Assembly: GCF_001542775.1 (NCBI RefSeq)
Contig: NZ_CP014145.1
Span: 2,604,001 to 2,668,000 of the forward strand
Direction: 5' to 3'
DNA: 64,000 nt
From: Microterricola viridarii
GTDB taxonomy: Bacteria > Actinomycetota > Actinomycetes > Actinomycetales > Microbacteriaceae
Below the pieces are notes generated by a model. It saw only the letters and a program-made list of their open reading frames with translations. It did no database searches and was not told where the DNA came from. Below, in pieces: positions 45,513 to 54,541 of the stretch (the first letter of the stretch is position 1; each line of letters opens with the position of its first letter). A program made the translations under genes and the position numbers.

Positions 45513-45966
45513 TATGACCGCGGTCATCGACGTCGACGCCACCGTCGACGAGGCGTATGCCCACTGGCAGCGTTCCAACGATTCTCCGCCGGGCCGACTG
45601 AAAGTATCCGAGTCCGAGTCCGAGTCCCGCGTGCACTGGGTGGTGCGAGTAAACGGCGTTCAGGACGACAGCGCGCCCTCACCCGGCGGATGGGACGACA
45701 GCGGACGCCTCTCCACGTGGGCGAGCCCAGACGTCAGCGGGCCCACCGGCGAGGTGGCGTTCGATCCGCTCGAGGGAGGGCAGACCAGGGTCACCATCTC
45801 GCTGGAATGGCAGCGGCCGGATTGGCAGGAGAGCCCCATCCCCTTGATCTTCCTGGACGGCGTGCAGGTCGACGCAGACCTGCGCAGCTTCAAGCGCGAA
45901 CTTGAGGGCCAACAAACAGAATCGCCCGACTGGAGGCAAATTCTGAGCCGCTTCGAGGCCCTCTAG
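45502..45966 (+). CDS. SRPBCC-like (cyclase/dehydrase type) small protein
   Basis: 154 aa. Opening MTAVIDVDATVDEAYAHWQR and GGQTRVTISLEWQRPDW followed by a C-terminal helix (DADLRSFKRELEG) match the START/SRPBCC helix-grip fold. ATG 45502 lies inside the end of the yihY frame, so the genes are coupled. A second in-frame ATG is at 45514. Could bind a hydrophobic ligand at the membrane protein encoded upstream. Confidence 0.72.
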   Translation: MKNSMTAVIDVDATVDEAYAHWQRSNDSPPGRLKVSESESESRVHWVVRVNGVQDDSAPSPGGWDDSGRLSTWASPDVSGPTGEVAFDPLEGGQTRVTISLEWQRPDWQESPIPLIFLDGVQVDADLRSFKRELEGQQTESPDWRQILSRFEAL

Positions 45967-46033
45967 ACACGCCGCCCACTCATTTGTGATCGCCCAGCTT
46001 GCTTTCCCCGCTGGACTGCTTCATTCTGTGACA

Positions 46034-46369
46034 ATGGGTGAACTTATTTACGGTGCTGAAACCTCCTACGAGATGGAAGATCGCACTCTCGCCCACGTCA
46101 AGGTCGCCGCTGGCGCGAAGCTTCGGCGGCAAGAGTCGTTCTACCTGAGCTGGGTCGTGCCAGCTGCAAACGGCTCCGGGCGAGTGAGCATTTGGCTGTC
46201 TCCGGCCATCCCGCTGCAGTTTCACTTTCGGGGAAACACCTCCCCCAGGTTGAACCCGGTCTGGGTCCAGGCGCTGGAGCTCACCGCTGTCAGTGACCGT
46301 GGCATGATCGTCCTGCCCGAGAAAGAGGCCGAAGCCTACATTCGGGAACACCCGATCGTTCCGGCCTGA
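46034..46369 (+). CDS. DUF7882-type small protein (copy 1)
   Basis: 111 aa. MGELIYGAETSYEMEDRTLAHVKVAAGAKLRRQESF is the opening I associate with this Microbacteriaceae family, often mislabelled ATP-dependent DNA ligase. ATG 46034 is chosen from the family start; the ribosome site is weak and the frame reaches back to 45986. A convergent second copy lies at 46431-46742. Function unknown. Confidence 0.8.
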   Translation: MGELIYGAETSYEMEDRTLAHVKVAAGAKLRRQESFYLSWVVPAANGSGRVSIWLSPAIPLQFHFRGNTSPRLNPVWVQALELTAVSDRGMIVLPEKEAEAYIREHPIVPA

Positions 46370-46430
46370 GACCCGTGGCCGAACGGCCGCGCGGCGATTG
46401 CCGCCGCGGGCCGAACGACGTGGACCCGCG

Positions 46431-46742
46431 TCAGGCCACCGCGGCTGCCGGTTCCGGGTCGACCCGGAGGTCGCCAGAGCCGTTTGTGCTCACCATCATC
46501 TCGTTGAGCCAGGACCGATTGAGCTCGGGGCGGTCGGAGTCGTCAAACTCGAATTCCAGTGGAATCGACGGGTGAATCCACAGCGAGATCCGGTGGTTCT
46601 GCTCACCGCGGTTCTCGATGCACGAGAGAGTGAACGACTCTTGGCGCCGCAGCTTTGTGACGACCACTGACTTCACGTGCGCGAGAGTGCGATCGTCAAC
46701 TTCGACGCGCCTTTCCCCTCCACCATAAATAATTGCGCCCAC
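46431..46742 (-). CDS. DUF7882-type small protein (copy 2)
   Basis: 103 aa from GTG 46742. GAIIYGGGERRVEVDDRTLAHVK and TKLRRQESFTLSC match copy 1, as does ISLWIHPSIPLEFEFDD. The two genes converge with 61 bp between them. It lacks the C-terminal helix of copy 1 (EKEAEAYIREHP). Confidence 0.78.
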   Translation of the reverse strand: MGAIIYGGGERRVEVDDRTLAHVKSVVVTKLRRQESFTLSCIENRGEQNHRISLWIHPSIPLEFEFDDSDRPELNRSWLNEMMVSTNGSGDLRVDPEPAAAVA

Positions 46743-46981
46743 GGATCGTGCCCCCGTTATCTCGTTTGAAGCCGATCGGCTTCGACGGCCGCCCGTTGCC
46801 CACCACAGTGAGTGGCCGGCGAAGACTGGGCGGTCCGAGCCCACTCTACTGGGTGACGCCCATTCGGGGGGCATTCGTGATGCGGGATTTTTAGCATCTG
46901 TACGGCCGGCGGTCAAGCCCACGCGGGCCGCCCCCGGTCGGCATTATCGTGATGAAATCCGAACGATAGGAGTTGATCCAG

Positions 46982-47221
46982 ATGAGTGATGTGAACGACA
47001 ACCGACGGAATGACCCGCAGCAGCGGGAGGACGATCTTCTGATGGAGGATGAGATCCTCATTGAGGATGCTCTCACCGAGCCCGGCGCGGCTGAGCGCAG
47101 GGAAGTGGTCAACGATGGCGAGGCGCCGGCTGATGCTGCCGACAGCGAAGAGGACAGGACCGGTGTGCTCGGTGACCCCCGGGACCAGAACATCGGCGAA
47201 GACACCGGCATGCTCGAGTAG
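46982..47221 (+). CDS. Small acidic protein, unknown function
   Basis: 79 aa, very acidic (DDLLMEDEILIEDAL; DRTGVLGDPRDQNIGEDTGMLE). AGGAG lies nine bases before ATG 46982. Predicted mostly disordered with one helix. The opposite strand has a similar-sized frame but no ribosome site. Unknown family; its place suggests membership of the stress island. Confidence 0.62.
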   Translation: MSDVNDNRRNDPQQREDDLLMEDEILIEDALTEPGAAERREVVNDGEAPADAADSEEDRTGVLGDPRDQNIGEDTGMLE

Positions 47222-47316
47222 AGCCCGCGCAGCTCCGGCCACGGTAGCCGGATGCGCTCACCACGCGCCTCTGGGCGACATTCTCGATCGAACAGTTGGC
47301 GGAAGGTGGAATCGAC

Positions 47317-48057
47317 GTGACGAACTCACACGGCCGCGAAGCCGACATCGACATTAGCAACGACCGGGCGATCAAGCGGGCGGCGAGGACCGAGCACCGG
47401 TGGCCGGCGGTGGCAGCGGTCCTGCTGGCACTCTCGCTCTATGCGTTCCTGCCCACGGACGTGACACCCACCGCATTCAGAGTCGTCGTCATCATTGTCG
47501 CGTTGAGCATGCTCATCCCCGTGATCGTTCTGAACCCGGTGCGACTGAACAAGCAGACGTCGTGGTCGCGCAGGCTGTCCGTCGGCCTGCCTCTCCTGCT
47601 GGCGCTAGCCAACTATGCGGCGCTTCTCCAGATTGTCATTCTTCTGACCACCACAGGCTCGAAGGATGCGCAGTCGATTCTCGTCGCGGCTGTGCAGGTG
47701 TGGATCACGAATGTGATCGCCTTCTCGCTCGTCTACTGGGAGCTCGACCGCGGCGGCCCGGTCGCGCGACGCGTCGACAAGAGGGAGGAGTTGCCACTGG
47801 CTGACTTCAGGTTCCCCCAGGACGAAGACCATGACGCCATCACGGAGGTCGCGAAGCGGTCCTCGGCAACCATCGACTGGACGCCGTCGTTCATCGACTA
47901 CCTGTATGAGGCGGGCGTGGGCGCCATGGCATTCAGCCCCGGCGCAGCCGTGCCTCTCTCCTCCCGGATGAAGGCGCTGATCTTGATGCAGTCGGGCGGT
48001 GGCTTTGTGATGCTCGCGCTGATCATCGCCCATGCGGTCGGCCAGATCGGGGCCTGA
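47317..48057 (+). CDS. Multi-pass membrane protein, unknown function
   Basis: 246 aa from GTG 47317, chosen for GGAAGG eight bases upstream; a TTG at 47296 has none. Five or six transmembrane segments between residues 30 and 246. FIDYLYEAGVGAMAFSPGAAVPLSSRMKALILMQSGGGFVMLALIIA near the end looks like a pore-helix-type pattern seen in conserved DUF1345-like membrane proteins. Function not recognised. Confidence 0.8.
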   Translation: MTNSHGREADIDISNDRAIKRAARTEHRWPAVAAVLLALSLYAFLPTDVTPTAFRVVVIIVALSMLIPVIVLNPVRLNKQTSWSRRLSVGLPLLLALANYAALLQIVILLTTTGSKDAQSILVAAVQVWITNVIAFSLVYWELDRGGPVARRVDKREELPLADFRFPQDEDHDAITEVAKRSSATIDWTPSFIDYLYEAGVGAMAFSPGAAVPLSSRMKALILMQSGGGFVMLALIIAHAVGQIGA

Positions 48058-48086
48058 GACCGCTGTCCGCAACCTGCCGCGGGAGT

Positions 48087-48109
48087 GCTCCGCACCCGTG
48101 GTGCGGGGC
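48087..48109 (+). terminator. Hairpin after the membrane-protein gene
   Basis: GCTCCGCACC (48087-48096), loop CGT, GGTGCGGGGC (48100-48109): ten pairs including one G-T, 30 bp past the stop. No clear T-run. Confidence 0.6.
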
Positions 48110-48228
48110 GTTCTGCGTTCACAGGGGTGGCTCCTTGTGGCTACAGTCCGCGGATGTCGCGGTACATTCTGCGTCCGCCTCAACGCGAGTCTGCAGCCGC
48201 AGACGTCGTCCAAGGTCCACGGCATGCT

Positions 48229-48852
48229 CTACAAAACGGCCCGCAACTCGGCGATGGCCGCGTCGAATGCCGCCTCACTGGCCTGCACGTCACCGATCGA
48301 CGACAGCCAGCCGCCGGCCATCACCGTGAGTGCGGTGTAGGCGGCATTCACGGCAAGTGAAGCCTCGCGTTCCGGCTGACCGGGCAGACGAGCCAGATCG
48401 GGGTGCGCACGCAACCACCTCGCGGCCTCCGCCATCAGGCGCTCCCCCGACTCGATGAGCAGAATCATGCCGACACGGCGGGCGGCCGGCTGCTCGGTGA
48501 CGAGCCGACCCCGCAGCCGGGCAACATCGGAGTTGACGTGGGAATGGCCGATCGAGGCGAAGATCAGCCGATAGATTCCGCGAGTCAGATCGCCGGGCGT
48601 CTGAGCGAGTACCTCCGCGGCCTCGTCCCCGCCCAACACCGGGATCGGGCGCCCAACGATGGCGGCGTCGCGCGACGGAAAGTAGTTGAACAGCGTGCTG
48701 CGCGAGACATCAGCGCGATCGCAAATGGCCTCAACGGTCACGTTCTCGAAGCCCAGCTCGAGCGCGAGACCGGCGGATGCCATCTCGATGGCGTTCTCGG
48801 TCGCGCGCCGTTTGCGGGCGCGCAATCCCTCAGGGGCGGGTGTCTCAATCAC
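48229..48852 (-). CDS. TetR-family transcriptional regulator
   Basis: 207 aa. HTH VTVEAICDRADVSRSTLFNYFPSRDAAIVG. GTG 48852 has GGAGGA eight bases upstream; the frame is open far upstream but without signal. It stands alone, with a 255-bp gap to the YdeI gene. The target is not evident. Confidence 0.88.
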   Translation of the reverse strand: MIETPAPEGLRARKRRATENAIEMASAGLALELGFENVTVEAICDRADVSRSTLFNYFPSRDAAIVGRPIPVLGGDEAAEVLAQTPGDLTRGIYRLIFASIGHSHVNSDVARLRGRLVTEQPAARRVGMILLIESGERLMAEAARWLRAHPDLARLPGQPEREASLAVNAAYTALTVMAGGWLSSIGDVQASEAAFDAAIAELRAVL

Positions 48853-49036
48853 AGGCGTAGTCCTCCGGTCCGCGGCGTGAGTCGGGCGGAATTCGGGGTG
48901 TCGAAGTCTTATGACGAGTCTACGGCGCGCGGCCCAAAAACCACGGTTGATTAGCTTTACACGCCCGGCGCGGCCTGCCACCATCAGGTATCGACTCGTG
49001 GGGCCAGGCTGCGGCACCACCATTACGGAGACCCGC

Positions 49037-49111
49037 ATGATGACCCCACCCAGCCCCGATACCGAGCTGCTCGCCGCCGCGACAGCACCAGCTGGCGGGA
49101 GCGCGCAGTGA
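49037..49111 (+). CDS. Possible 24-aa leader peptide
   Basis: ATG 49037 with CGGAG upstream encodes a 24-residue peptide rich in Ala, Pro and Thr whose stop overlaps the GTG of the YdeI gene (GTGA). Could be a translational coupler or chance. Confidence 0.25.
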   Translation: MMTPPSPDTELLAAATAPAGGSAQ

Positions 49112-49785
49112 GCGGGACGATCGGCAGACCGGGCGGCACCCCCGAGCGGCCTGCCCTGTTCTTCTCGACGCCCGAGGAGTTCCGGGCCTGGCTGGAGGCC
49201 AACCACGCCACCGCCACCGAGCTCTGGATGGGGCTGTACAAGAGGCATGTGCCCGACCGCGGGCTGACCTGGGAGCAGGCCGTGCCCGAGGCGCTCTGCT
49301 TCGGCTGGATCGACTCGGTTGCCCAGCGCATCGATGACGATGCCCGGCGACAGCGCTGGACGCCCCGCAAGAGCGCGAGCACCTGGTCGACCGTGAACAT
49401 TGCGCTGGTCGAGCAGCTCACCGCCGAGGGCCGGATGCGGGAGGCAGGGCTGGCCGCGTTCGAGCGCCGCCGCACCGACCGCTCCGGCATCTACTCGCAC
49501 GAGAACCCCGACCAGGAGCTGCCGGCAGAGGCCGCGGCACGGCTGGCGGCAAACCCCGCGGCAGCCGCCTTCTGGGCGGCAGCCACGGCCACCTACCGCC
49601 GCCAGGTGACTCACTGGGCGCTCACGGCGAAGCAGGAAGCCACCCGGGAACGACGCTTGGTGCAGCTCATCGATGACAGCGCCGCCGGCCGGCTGGTTCC
49701 GTTTCAGCGCTACGGCGAGCTGCCGAAGTGGGCGGAGCGCGCCGCCGCCGCCGCGCAGGCGGCAGCGGCAGCGCAGTCCGACTGA
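49108..49785 (+). CDS. YdeI/OmpD-associated family protein
   Basis: 225 aa. FFSTPEEFRAWLEANHATATELWMGLYK and ALCFGWIDSVAQRIDDDARRQRWTPRKSASTWSTVN are family hallmarks; the C-terminal part carries the bacteriocin-protection YdeI helix set, ending in an Ala-rich tail. GTG 49108 with GGGAGCGCA upstream. Its true role is unclear; relatives contribute to antimicrobial-peptide tolerance. Confidence 0.88.
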   Translation: MSGTIGRPGGTPERPALFFSTPEEFRAWLEANHATATELWMGLYKRHVPDRGLTWEQAVPEALCFGWIDSVAQRIDDDARRQRWTPRKSASTWSTVNIALVEQLTAEGRMREAGLAAFERRRTDRSGIYSHENPDQELPAEAAARLAANPAAAAFWAAATATYRRQVTHWALTAKQEATRERRLVQLIDDSAAGRLVPFQRYGELPKWAERAAAAAQAAAAAQSD

Positions 49786-49796
49786 ATGCAGGCGCC

Positions 49797-50684
49797 TCAG
49801 CGGGCCAGCGAGACCCCCGCCTCGGCGGCAACGGATTTGATCAGGGCAGATGCATTCTCATCGGAGAAGCCGGCCTCGACCGCGGCATCCACATAGTGGG
49901 CTGCCGCGGCAACACTCGGTACGGCCACTCCCAGCCCCTGCGCGAATTGCTGGATCAGCCGGCTATCCTTCTGCATCAGCTTGAGGGCGAACGCCGGCGC
50001 ATAGTCGTCGGCCAGCACGGCCGGACCAACGCCGTCGAAGATCGGCGAGCGGAAGTCGGTGACCTTGAGCACGTCGAGCACCGCCTGCAGGTCGAGCCCG
50101 GCCCGGGCCGCCAACGTCAGCGCTTCGCCCAGGGCGAGCAGCTGCGAGGCGACGACGAGGTTGCCGACGAGCTTCATCCGCACGCCCGCCCCACCGGGGC
50201 CCATGTGGTGCACGGTCTCGCTGATCGGCGCCAGCACGCCCGCGGCGTCGGCGAAGGCGTCGGCGTCCCCGCCGACCACGACCCAGAGGCCTCCGCCCTC
50301 GGCCTCGCCACGCGAGCCGAAAACGGGGGCGTCGAGGAAGCGCACCCCTCTGGCCTCGAACGCCTCGCGCTCGGCGGCGCTGACCTCCGGGCTGATCGTC
50401 GACAGGTCGATGACCAAGCTTCCGGGCTCTGCGATGGACGCGAGCCCGCCCTCGGCCAGCACGACCGCGTGCACCGCCGCGTCATCGCTCAAGCAGTACA
50501 TCACGACCTCGGCGCCGGCGATGGCCTGCGCGAGAGTCGGTGCCGCTGTCGCGCCGGCGGCCACAGCCTGTGCGACCGGGGCCGCGGAGCGGTTCCAGAC
50601 GGCGACCCGGTGCCCAGCGCCGAGCAGGTTCTTCACCATGCCGAGGCCCATGGTGCCGAGGCCAAGGAAGGCGATGTCGGTCAT
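49797..50684 (-). CDS. Beta-hydroxyacid dehydrogenase (HIBADH/LtnD type)
   Basis: 295 aa. NAD(P) motif GLGTMG (residues 7-12), substrate motif DAPVFGSRGEAEGG, catalytic lysine in GVRMKLVGNLVVAS. This family oxidises hydroxyacids such as 3-hydroxyisobutyrate, tartronate semialdehyde or L-threonate. It overlaps dhaL by 4 bp and is the last gene of the sugar operon, so its substrate is probably a C3-C4 acid derived from the imported sugar. Confidence 0.88.
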   Translation of the reverse strand: MTDIAFLGLGTMGLGMVKNLLGAGHRVAVWNRSAAPVAQAVAAGATAAPTLAQAIAGAEVVMYCLSDDAAVHAVVLAEGGLASIAEPGSLVIDLSTISPEVSAAEREAFEARGVRFLDAPVFGSRGEAEGGGLWVVVGGDADAFADAAGVLAPISETVHHMGPGGAGVRMKLVGNLVVASQLLALGEALTLAARAGLDLQAVLDVLKVTDFRSPIFDGVGPAVLADDYAPAFALKLMQKDSRLIQQFAQGLGVAVPSVAAAAHYVDAAVEAGFSDENASALIKSVAAEAGVSLAR

Positions 50685-51328
50685 GCGGAGGGGGTCGCGG
50701 TTGAGGCGTCCACGGGTGCGTTCGTCGCCTTCCAGGACTGCAGGAAGCGCAGGTAGGCGGTCGCGCCCGGGTCCTGCAGGCCGATGCTACGCTCCTGAAG
50801 CCAGGAGGCACGGCCGCGCCGGGACTGGAGTTCCTTCGATGCGATGACCCCGTTCTCGGCGGCGACGATGGCGGCGTCCAGGCCGCTCTCGCCGGCATCC
50901 GTCGCCAGCAGGGCCTCTGCGGCAGGGAACATGGCGTCGAGGATCGTCTTGTCGCCGACCTGGGACTTGCCGCGCTGGCTGATCGACTCGGCCGCGGCGA
51001 GCGCGAAGCGCCCGATCTGCTCGCCCTCAATCGACGGGGTATCGCCCCAGACCCGCGATCCGGCGAGCAGCGCGCCGGCAACCAACGCCGCCATCGTCGA
51101 CGGGTTCGCGTTGGCGAACGCCTTGGCGCAGGCCAGCACGACTTCAGAGGGGGTGGCCGTCTCGGGGAGCGCGTTCAGCGCTTCCGCCGCGGCGGCGGCA
51201 CCCAGCGACACCGTGATGCCGAGGTCACCGTCTCCGAGTGCCTGGTCGAGGTCGCCAAGCTCCTCGGAGTACGTCGTGAACTCGCCGAGGCAGTTGCGGA
51301 TCGCGATGCTCAGTTCATTGCCATTCAT
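50681..51328 (-). CDS. dhaL: Dihydroxyacetone kinase-type nucleotide-binding subunit DhaL
   Basis: 215 aa all-helical DhaL. The Mg-ADP site is LDQALGDGDLGITVSLGA, with the conserved Asp residues, and the closing GARASW-like block (RRGRASWLQERSIGLQDPGA) is present. Starts 7 bp after dhaK at ATG 51328. No DhaM or PTS gene is near, so with DhaK it probably forms an ATP-using kinase. Given the operon, the acceptor may be dihydroxyacetone or a tetrulose. Confidence 0.92.
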   Translation of the reverse strand: MNGNELSIAIRNCLGEFTTYSEELGDLDQALGDGDLGITVSLGAAAAAEALNALPETATPSEVVLACAKAFANANPSTMAALVAGALLAGSRVWGDTPSIEGEQIGRFALAAAESISQRGKSQVGDKTILDAMFPAAEALLATDAGESGLDAAIVAAENGVIASKELQSRRGRASWLQERSIGLQDPGATAYLRFLQSWKATNAPVDASTATPSA

Positions 51329-51335
51329 GTTTGTT

Positions 51336-52337
51336 TCACGCTTCCTTGAAGAACGGGGATTCGGCCGGCGCGTTGAGCAGCGCGAGCCGCTCATCGTTCA
51401 GCGCCAGCAGGGAGATGGATGCGCCGGCCATTTCGAGGCTCGTCGCATACTCGCCGATGTAGTTTTTGCTGATCGTGATGCCCTGCTCCGAGAGCAGCTG
51501 GTGCACGCGACGGAACAGCAGGTAGAGCTCCTCCAGCGGGGTCGCGCCCATGCCGTTGACGAGCACGGCCACCCGGTCGCCGGAACCGATGCCGAGATCG
51601 GCAACCAGTCGTTCCGTGAGGCGCTCCGCGATGCGATCGGCGCTCTCCAGCTCGCCGCGGTGGAATCCGGGCTCGCCGTGGATGCCGATGCCGACCTCCA
51701 TCTCGCCGTCACCGAGCTCGAAGCTCGGCTTGCCGGTCGTCGGCAGGATCGTCGGCGAGATGCCGATTCCCATCGTCGCGGTGTTGTCGATGATGTCCTC
51801 GGCAACGGCGGCGACCTGCTCGAGCGTGTCGCCGCGCTCGGCGGCGGCACCGGCGCCCTTGAAGGCGAACAGGATTCCGGCGACGCCGCGCCGGTCAGCG
51901 GAGCGTTCCTTGGGCTGGCTGGCCACATCGTCACGCCCGATGGCGGTCAGCGTGGGAATGCCCTCGAGCTCGGCCATGTCGGTGGCGAGGTCGAAGTTGA
52001 AGACGTCGCCGCCGTAGTTGCCGTACAGGTAGAGCACACCGGCGCCGCCGCTGACGGCCTTGGTGGCCTCCAACACCTGGGCGGAGGAGGGCGACGAGAA
52101 GACGTTGCCGATCGCGACGCCATCGCACAGTCCGCGCCCGACGTAGCCCTTGAACAAGGGCAGGTGTCCGGAGCCGCCGCCCGTGACAATACCGACCTTG
52201 CCCGCAACGGGCGCGTCGGCGCGCACCAGCACGCGGCGGTCGTCTGCCGGGGTCTTCAGCAGGTCGGGGTGGGCCAACAGGATGCCCTCGACGAACTCGT
52301 CGACGAAGGCGGCGGGCTCGTTGATGATCTTCTTCAT
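51336..52337 (-). CDS. dhaK: Dihydroxyacetone kinase-type substrate-binding subunit DhaK
   Basis: 333 aa. GGGSGHLPLFKGYVG forms the substrate site, and the covalent-substrate histidine is H220 in GIGIHGEPG. It binds short ketoses as hemiaminals through that His. Follows an RbsC-type permease by 24 bp. DhaK paralogues also act on erythrulose and other tetruloses, and nothing in the sequence excludes that here. Confidence 0.93.
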   Translation of the reverse strand: MKKIINEPAAFVDEFVEGILLAHPDLLKTPADDRRVLVRADAPVAGKVGIVTGGGSGHLPLFKGYVGRGLCDGVAIGNVFSSPSSAQVLEATKAVSGGAGVLYLYGNYGGDVFNFDLATDMAELEGIPTLTAIGRDDVASQPKERSADRRGVAGILFAFKGAGAAAERGDTLEQVAAVAEDIIDNTATMGIGISPTILPTTGKPSFELGDGEMEVGIGIHGEPGFHRGELESADRIAERLTERLVADLGIGSGDRVAVLVNGMGATPLEELYLLFRRVHQLLSEQGITISKNYIGEYATSLEMAGASISLLALNDERLALLNAPAESPFFKEA

Positions 52338-52361
52338 GTGCTTCTTGGTCCTTCTTCTCAA

Positions 52362-53498
52362 TCAGGGGCGGAGCGAGGCGGCTTCGACGGGCGAGGCGGT
52401 TGGGGGCGGCGGCGCAGCGGAACGCCTAGGTCGTTTCGTTCGGGAGGAGGAGACAGAGTCGAGAATCATCACACCGATCAGGATCACGCCCTGCGCGATG
52501 GCGTACTCATAGGAGGAGAGTCGGATCGCGGTGAATCCGCTGGAGACCACCTGCAGTGTGAGCGTGGCCAGCACGACACCGGTCACCGAGGCGAAGCCGC
52601 CCGTTGGGTTGGTGCCACCGAGCACGGCGATCACGATCACCAGCAGCACGTAGGACGACCCATAGTCGGCCGAGGCTGTCGGGTTTCGCGCCAGGAACAG
52701 CACTCCGGCGAAGCCGGCGAGCAGGCCGCCGACCGCGTAGGTCTTCATCAGCACCGCGCGCCGCGGGATCGCCGAGTAGTGTGCGGCCACCGGGTTGGCG
52801 CCCTCCAGCTGGATCATCCGGCCGAGTCCGGTGCGGTTCACAAGCACGGCGACCAGAGCGGCGACGACGAGGAAGATGATGAACAGCAGCGGGACGTTTG
52901 CGATTCCGGCCTGCCCGATCGTCCCGAGGATGGCGGGGGCCCCGTAGAGGGTCGACCCGCCCGTCCAGACGATCGCGATCCCGTTGTAGATCTGCATCGT
53001 GGCCAGCGTCGCCAGAATCGGTGTGATTCCCACGACACTCACCAGGAATCCGTTGAACATGCCGCCGAGCATGCCCACCAGCACTCCGGCGGCAACGATC
53101 AGGATGGCCAGGCTCTCGGCCAGCTCGGGGCTGCTCGCGGCCACCGCGGTGTGCAGGGTCGAGATGGTGATCGCAGAGAAGTTCGCGATCGCAACGAGCG
53201 ACAGATCGATGCCGCCGGTCAGCATCACGATCATCATGGCGATGGCGATGATGCCGATCTCTGGCGCCGCGATGGCGATGTTCTGCAGGTTGATCGGGCT
53301 CATGAACACCCGCGGATTGAGCACCGTGAACAGGGCGATGGCCGCGAGCAGCGCGACGACCATGCGACCGGCGCCGCGGTTGGCCCCCGAGCGGCGCACG
53401 AGGCGCTGCGTCCAAGAGTCGATGTGGTCATTGGCCTTGCGCAGCGCGATCAGCTCCGTGGCGGAAGCCTCGGGGCGCGTCTTCGAATCCGGGCTCAT
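52362..53498 (-). CDS. Sugar ABC transporter permease (RbsC type), second
   Basis: 378 aa, eight to ten helices. The family signature is IVMLTGGIDLSLVAIANFSAI and the cytoplasmic coupling segment is GANPVAAHYSAI. N- and C-termini are hydrophilic extensions of about 40 residues. It overlaps the first permease gene by 4 bp. Two different permeases suggest a heterodimeric channel, as in the AI-2 (Lsr) and rhamnose importers. Confidence 0.93.
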   Translation of the reverse strand: MSPDSKTRPEASATELIALRKANDHIDSWTQRLVRRSGANRGAGRMVVALLAAIALFTVLNPRVFMSPINLQNIAIAAPEIGIIAIAMMIVMLTGGIDLSLVAIANFSAITISTLHTAVAASSPELAESLAILIVAAGVLVGMLGGMFNGFLVSVVGITPILATLATMQIYNGIAIVWTGGSTLYGAPAILGTIGQAGIANVPLLFIIFLVVAALVAVLVNRTGLGRMIQLEGANPVAAHYSAIPRRAVLMKTYAVGGLLAGFAGVLFLARNPTASADYGSSYVLLVIVIAVLGGTNPTGGFASVTGVVLATLTLQVVSSGFTAIRLSSYEYAIAQGVILIGVMILDSVSSSRTKRPRRSAAPPPPTASPVEAASLRP

Positions 53499-54541
53499 GC
53501 TCCCACCTTCTGTTCCTGCGTCTGGTCGAGCTCGAGATCTTCGTTCACGTGGATGCGGCGGGAGTCTCTGCGGGCGACGACGGCCTGGATGCCGACGCCG
53601 AGAACGAGCAGCACGCCGATGGCCGTGCGCAGCCAGGCGCTGGGCACTCCGGCCAGCAGCAGGCTGTTCTTCATCACCTGCACGAGCAGCACACCGAGCA
53701 CGGTGCCGATGACGGAGCCTCGGCCGCCGAAGATGGACGCACCACCGAGCACCACGGCCGCGATGATGTCGAGCTCCCCGCCGACCAGATCGCGCGGGTT
53801 GGCGCTCCGGCTCAGCACGATGTGGATCACTCCGGCGATCGCCGCGAGGGCACCGACCAGCATGTAGACCGACACCTGTACGCGCTTCACCTGGAATCCG
53901 GCACGTCTGGCCGCCTCCATGTCACCGCCCATGGCGTAGAGCGAGCGCCCGAACATGGTGCGCTTGAGCGCCCAGGCCACGAGCAGGCAGAGCAGCAGCA
54001 CGGGCACGACCAGCACGTGCAGGTAGGCCCGGCCGGAGCTGGTCTCGACGTCGAGCAGGTTGCTGGTCGCCAGCGCTGCCATCGATCCCGGCAGCTCCGC
54101 GTAGTAGCTTGCGCCGACGACTGTGTACATCGCCCCGAAGAAGATGCCCTGGGTGCCGAGGGTCACGATCAGCGTGGGGAGGTTGAACCGGGCGATGACG
54201 ATGCCGTTGACGAAGCCGAGCGCGGCGCCCACGCCGATGGCGATCGCGAAGATGCCGATTAGCCCGGGGTCGAAGCCCAGCGTCAGGCAGAACGACACGG
54301 TCGAGTAGCCGGCGAAGATGGCGATCGCGGCAAACGACACGTCAATGCCACCGGTGATCACGACGATCAGCACACCGAGCGCGAGCACCACCGGCACGAT
54401 CGCGCTGCGCAGGATGGAGAATCCGGTGTTCAGGGTGAAGAAGGTGGGGTTCGCGATCGACATGGCCACGATCAGCCCCAGCAGCACCAGGGCGAGCACG
54501 CCCTCATTGTTGGAGCCGCGCAGTTTGCGGAGCATGTCCAT
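53495..54541 (-). CDS. Sugar ABC transporter permease (RbsC type), first
   Basis: 348 aa, about nine helices. IVVITGGIDVSFAAIAIFAGY is the signature and AMGGDMEAARRAGFQVKRV the coupling loop. ATG 54541 overlaps the stop of the ATPase gene by one base. Partner of the second permease. Confidence 0.93.
   Translation of the reverse strand: MDMLRKLRGSNNEGVLALVLLGLIVAMSIANPTFFTLNTGFSILRSAIVPVVLALGVLIVVITGGIDVSFAAIAIFAGYSTVSFCLTLGFDPGLIGIFAIAIGVGAALGFVNGIVIARFNLPTLIVTLGTQGIFFGAMYTVVGASYYAELPGSMAALATSNLLDVETSSGRAYLHVLVVPVLLLCLLVAWALKRTMFGRSLYAMGGDMEAARRAGFQVKRVQVSVYMLVGALAAIAGVIHIVLSRSANPRDLVGGELDIIAAVVLGGASIFGGRGSVIGTVLGVLLVQVMKNSLLLAGVPSAWLRTAIGVLLVLGVGIQAVVARRDSRRIHVNEDLELDQTQEQKVGA

Noticed and set aside
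46913..47242. Minus-strand frame of 109 codons opposite the acidic protein
   Set aside because: No ribosome site and no recognisable features. The plus-strand frame has AGGAG at the right distance.
48085..48360. Small plus-strand frame between the membrane protein and the TetR gene
   Set aside because: It begins inside a terminator-like hairpin, overlaps the TetR gene on the other strand, and has no start signal.
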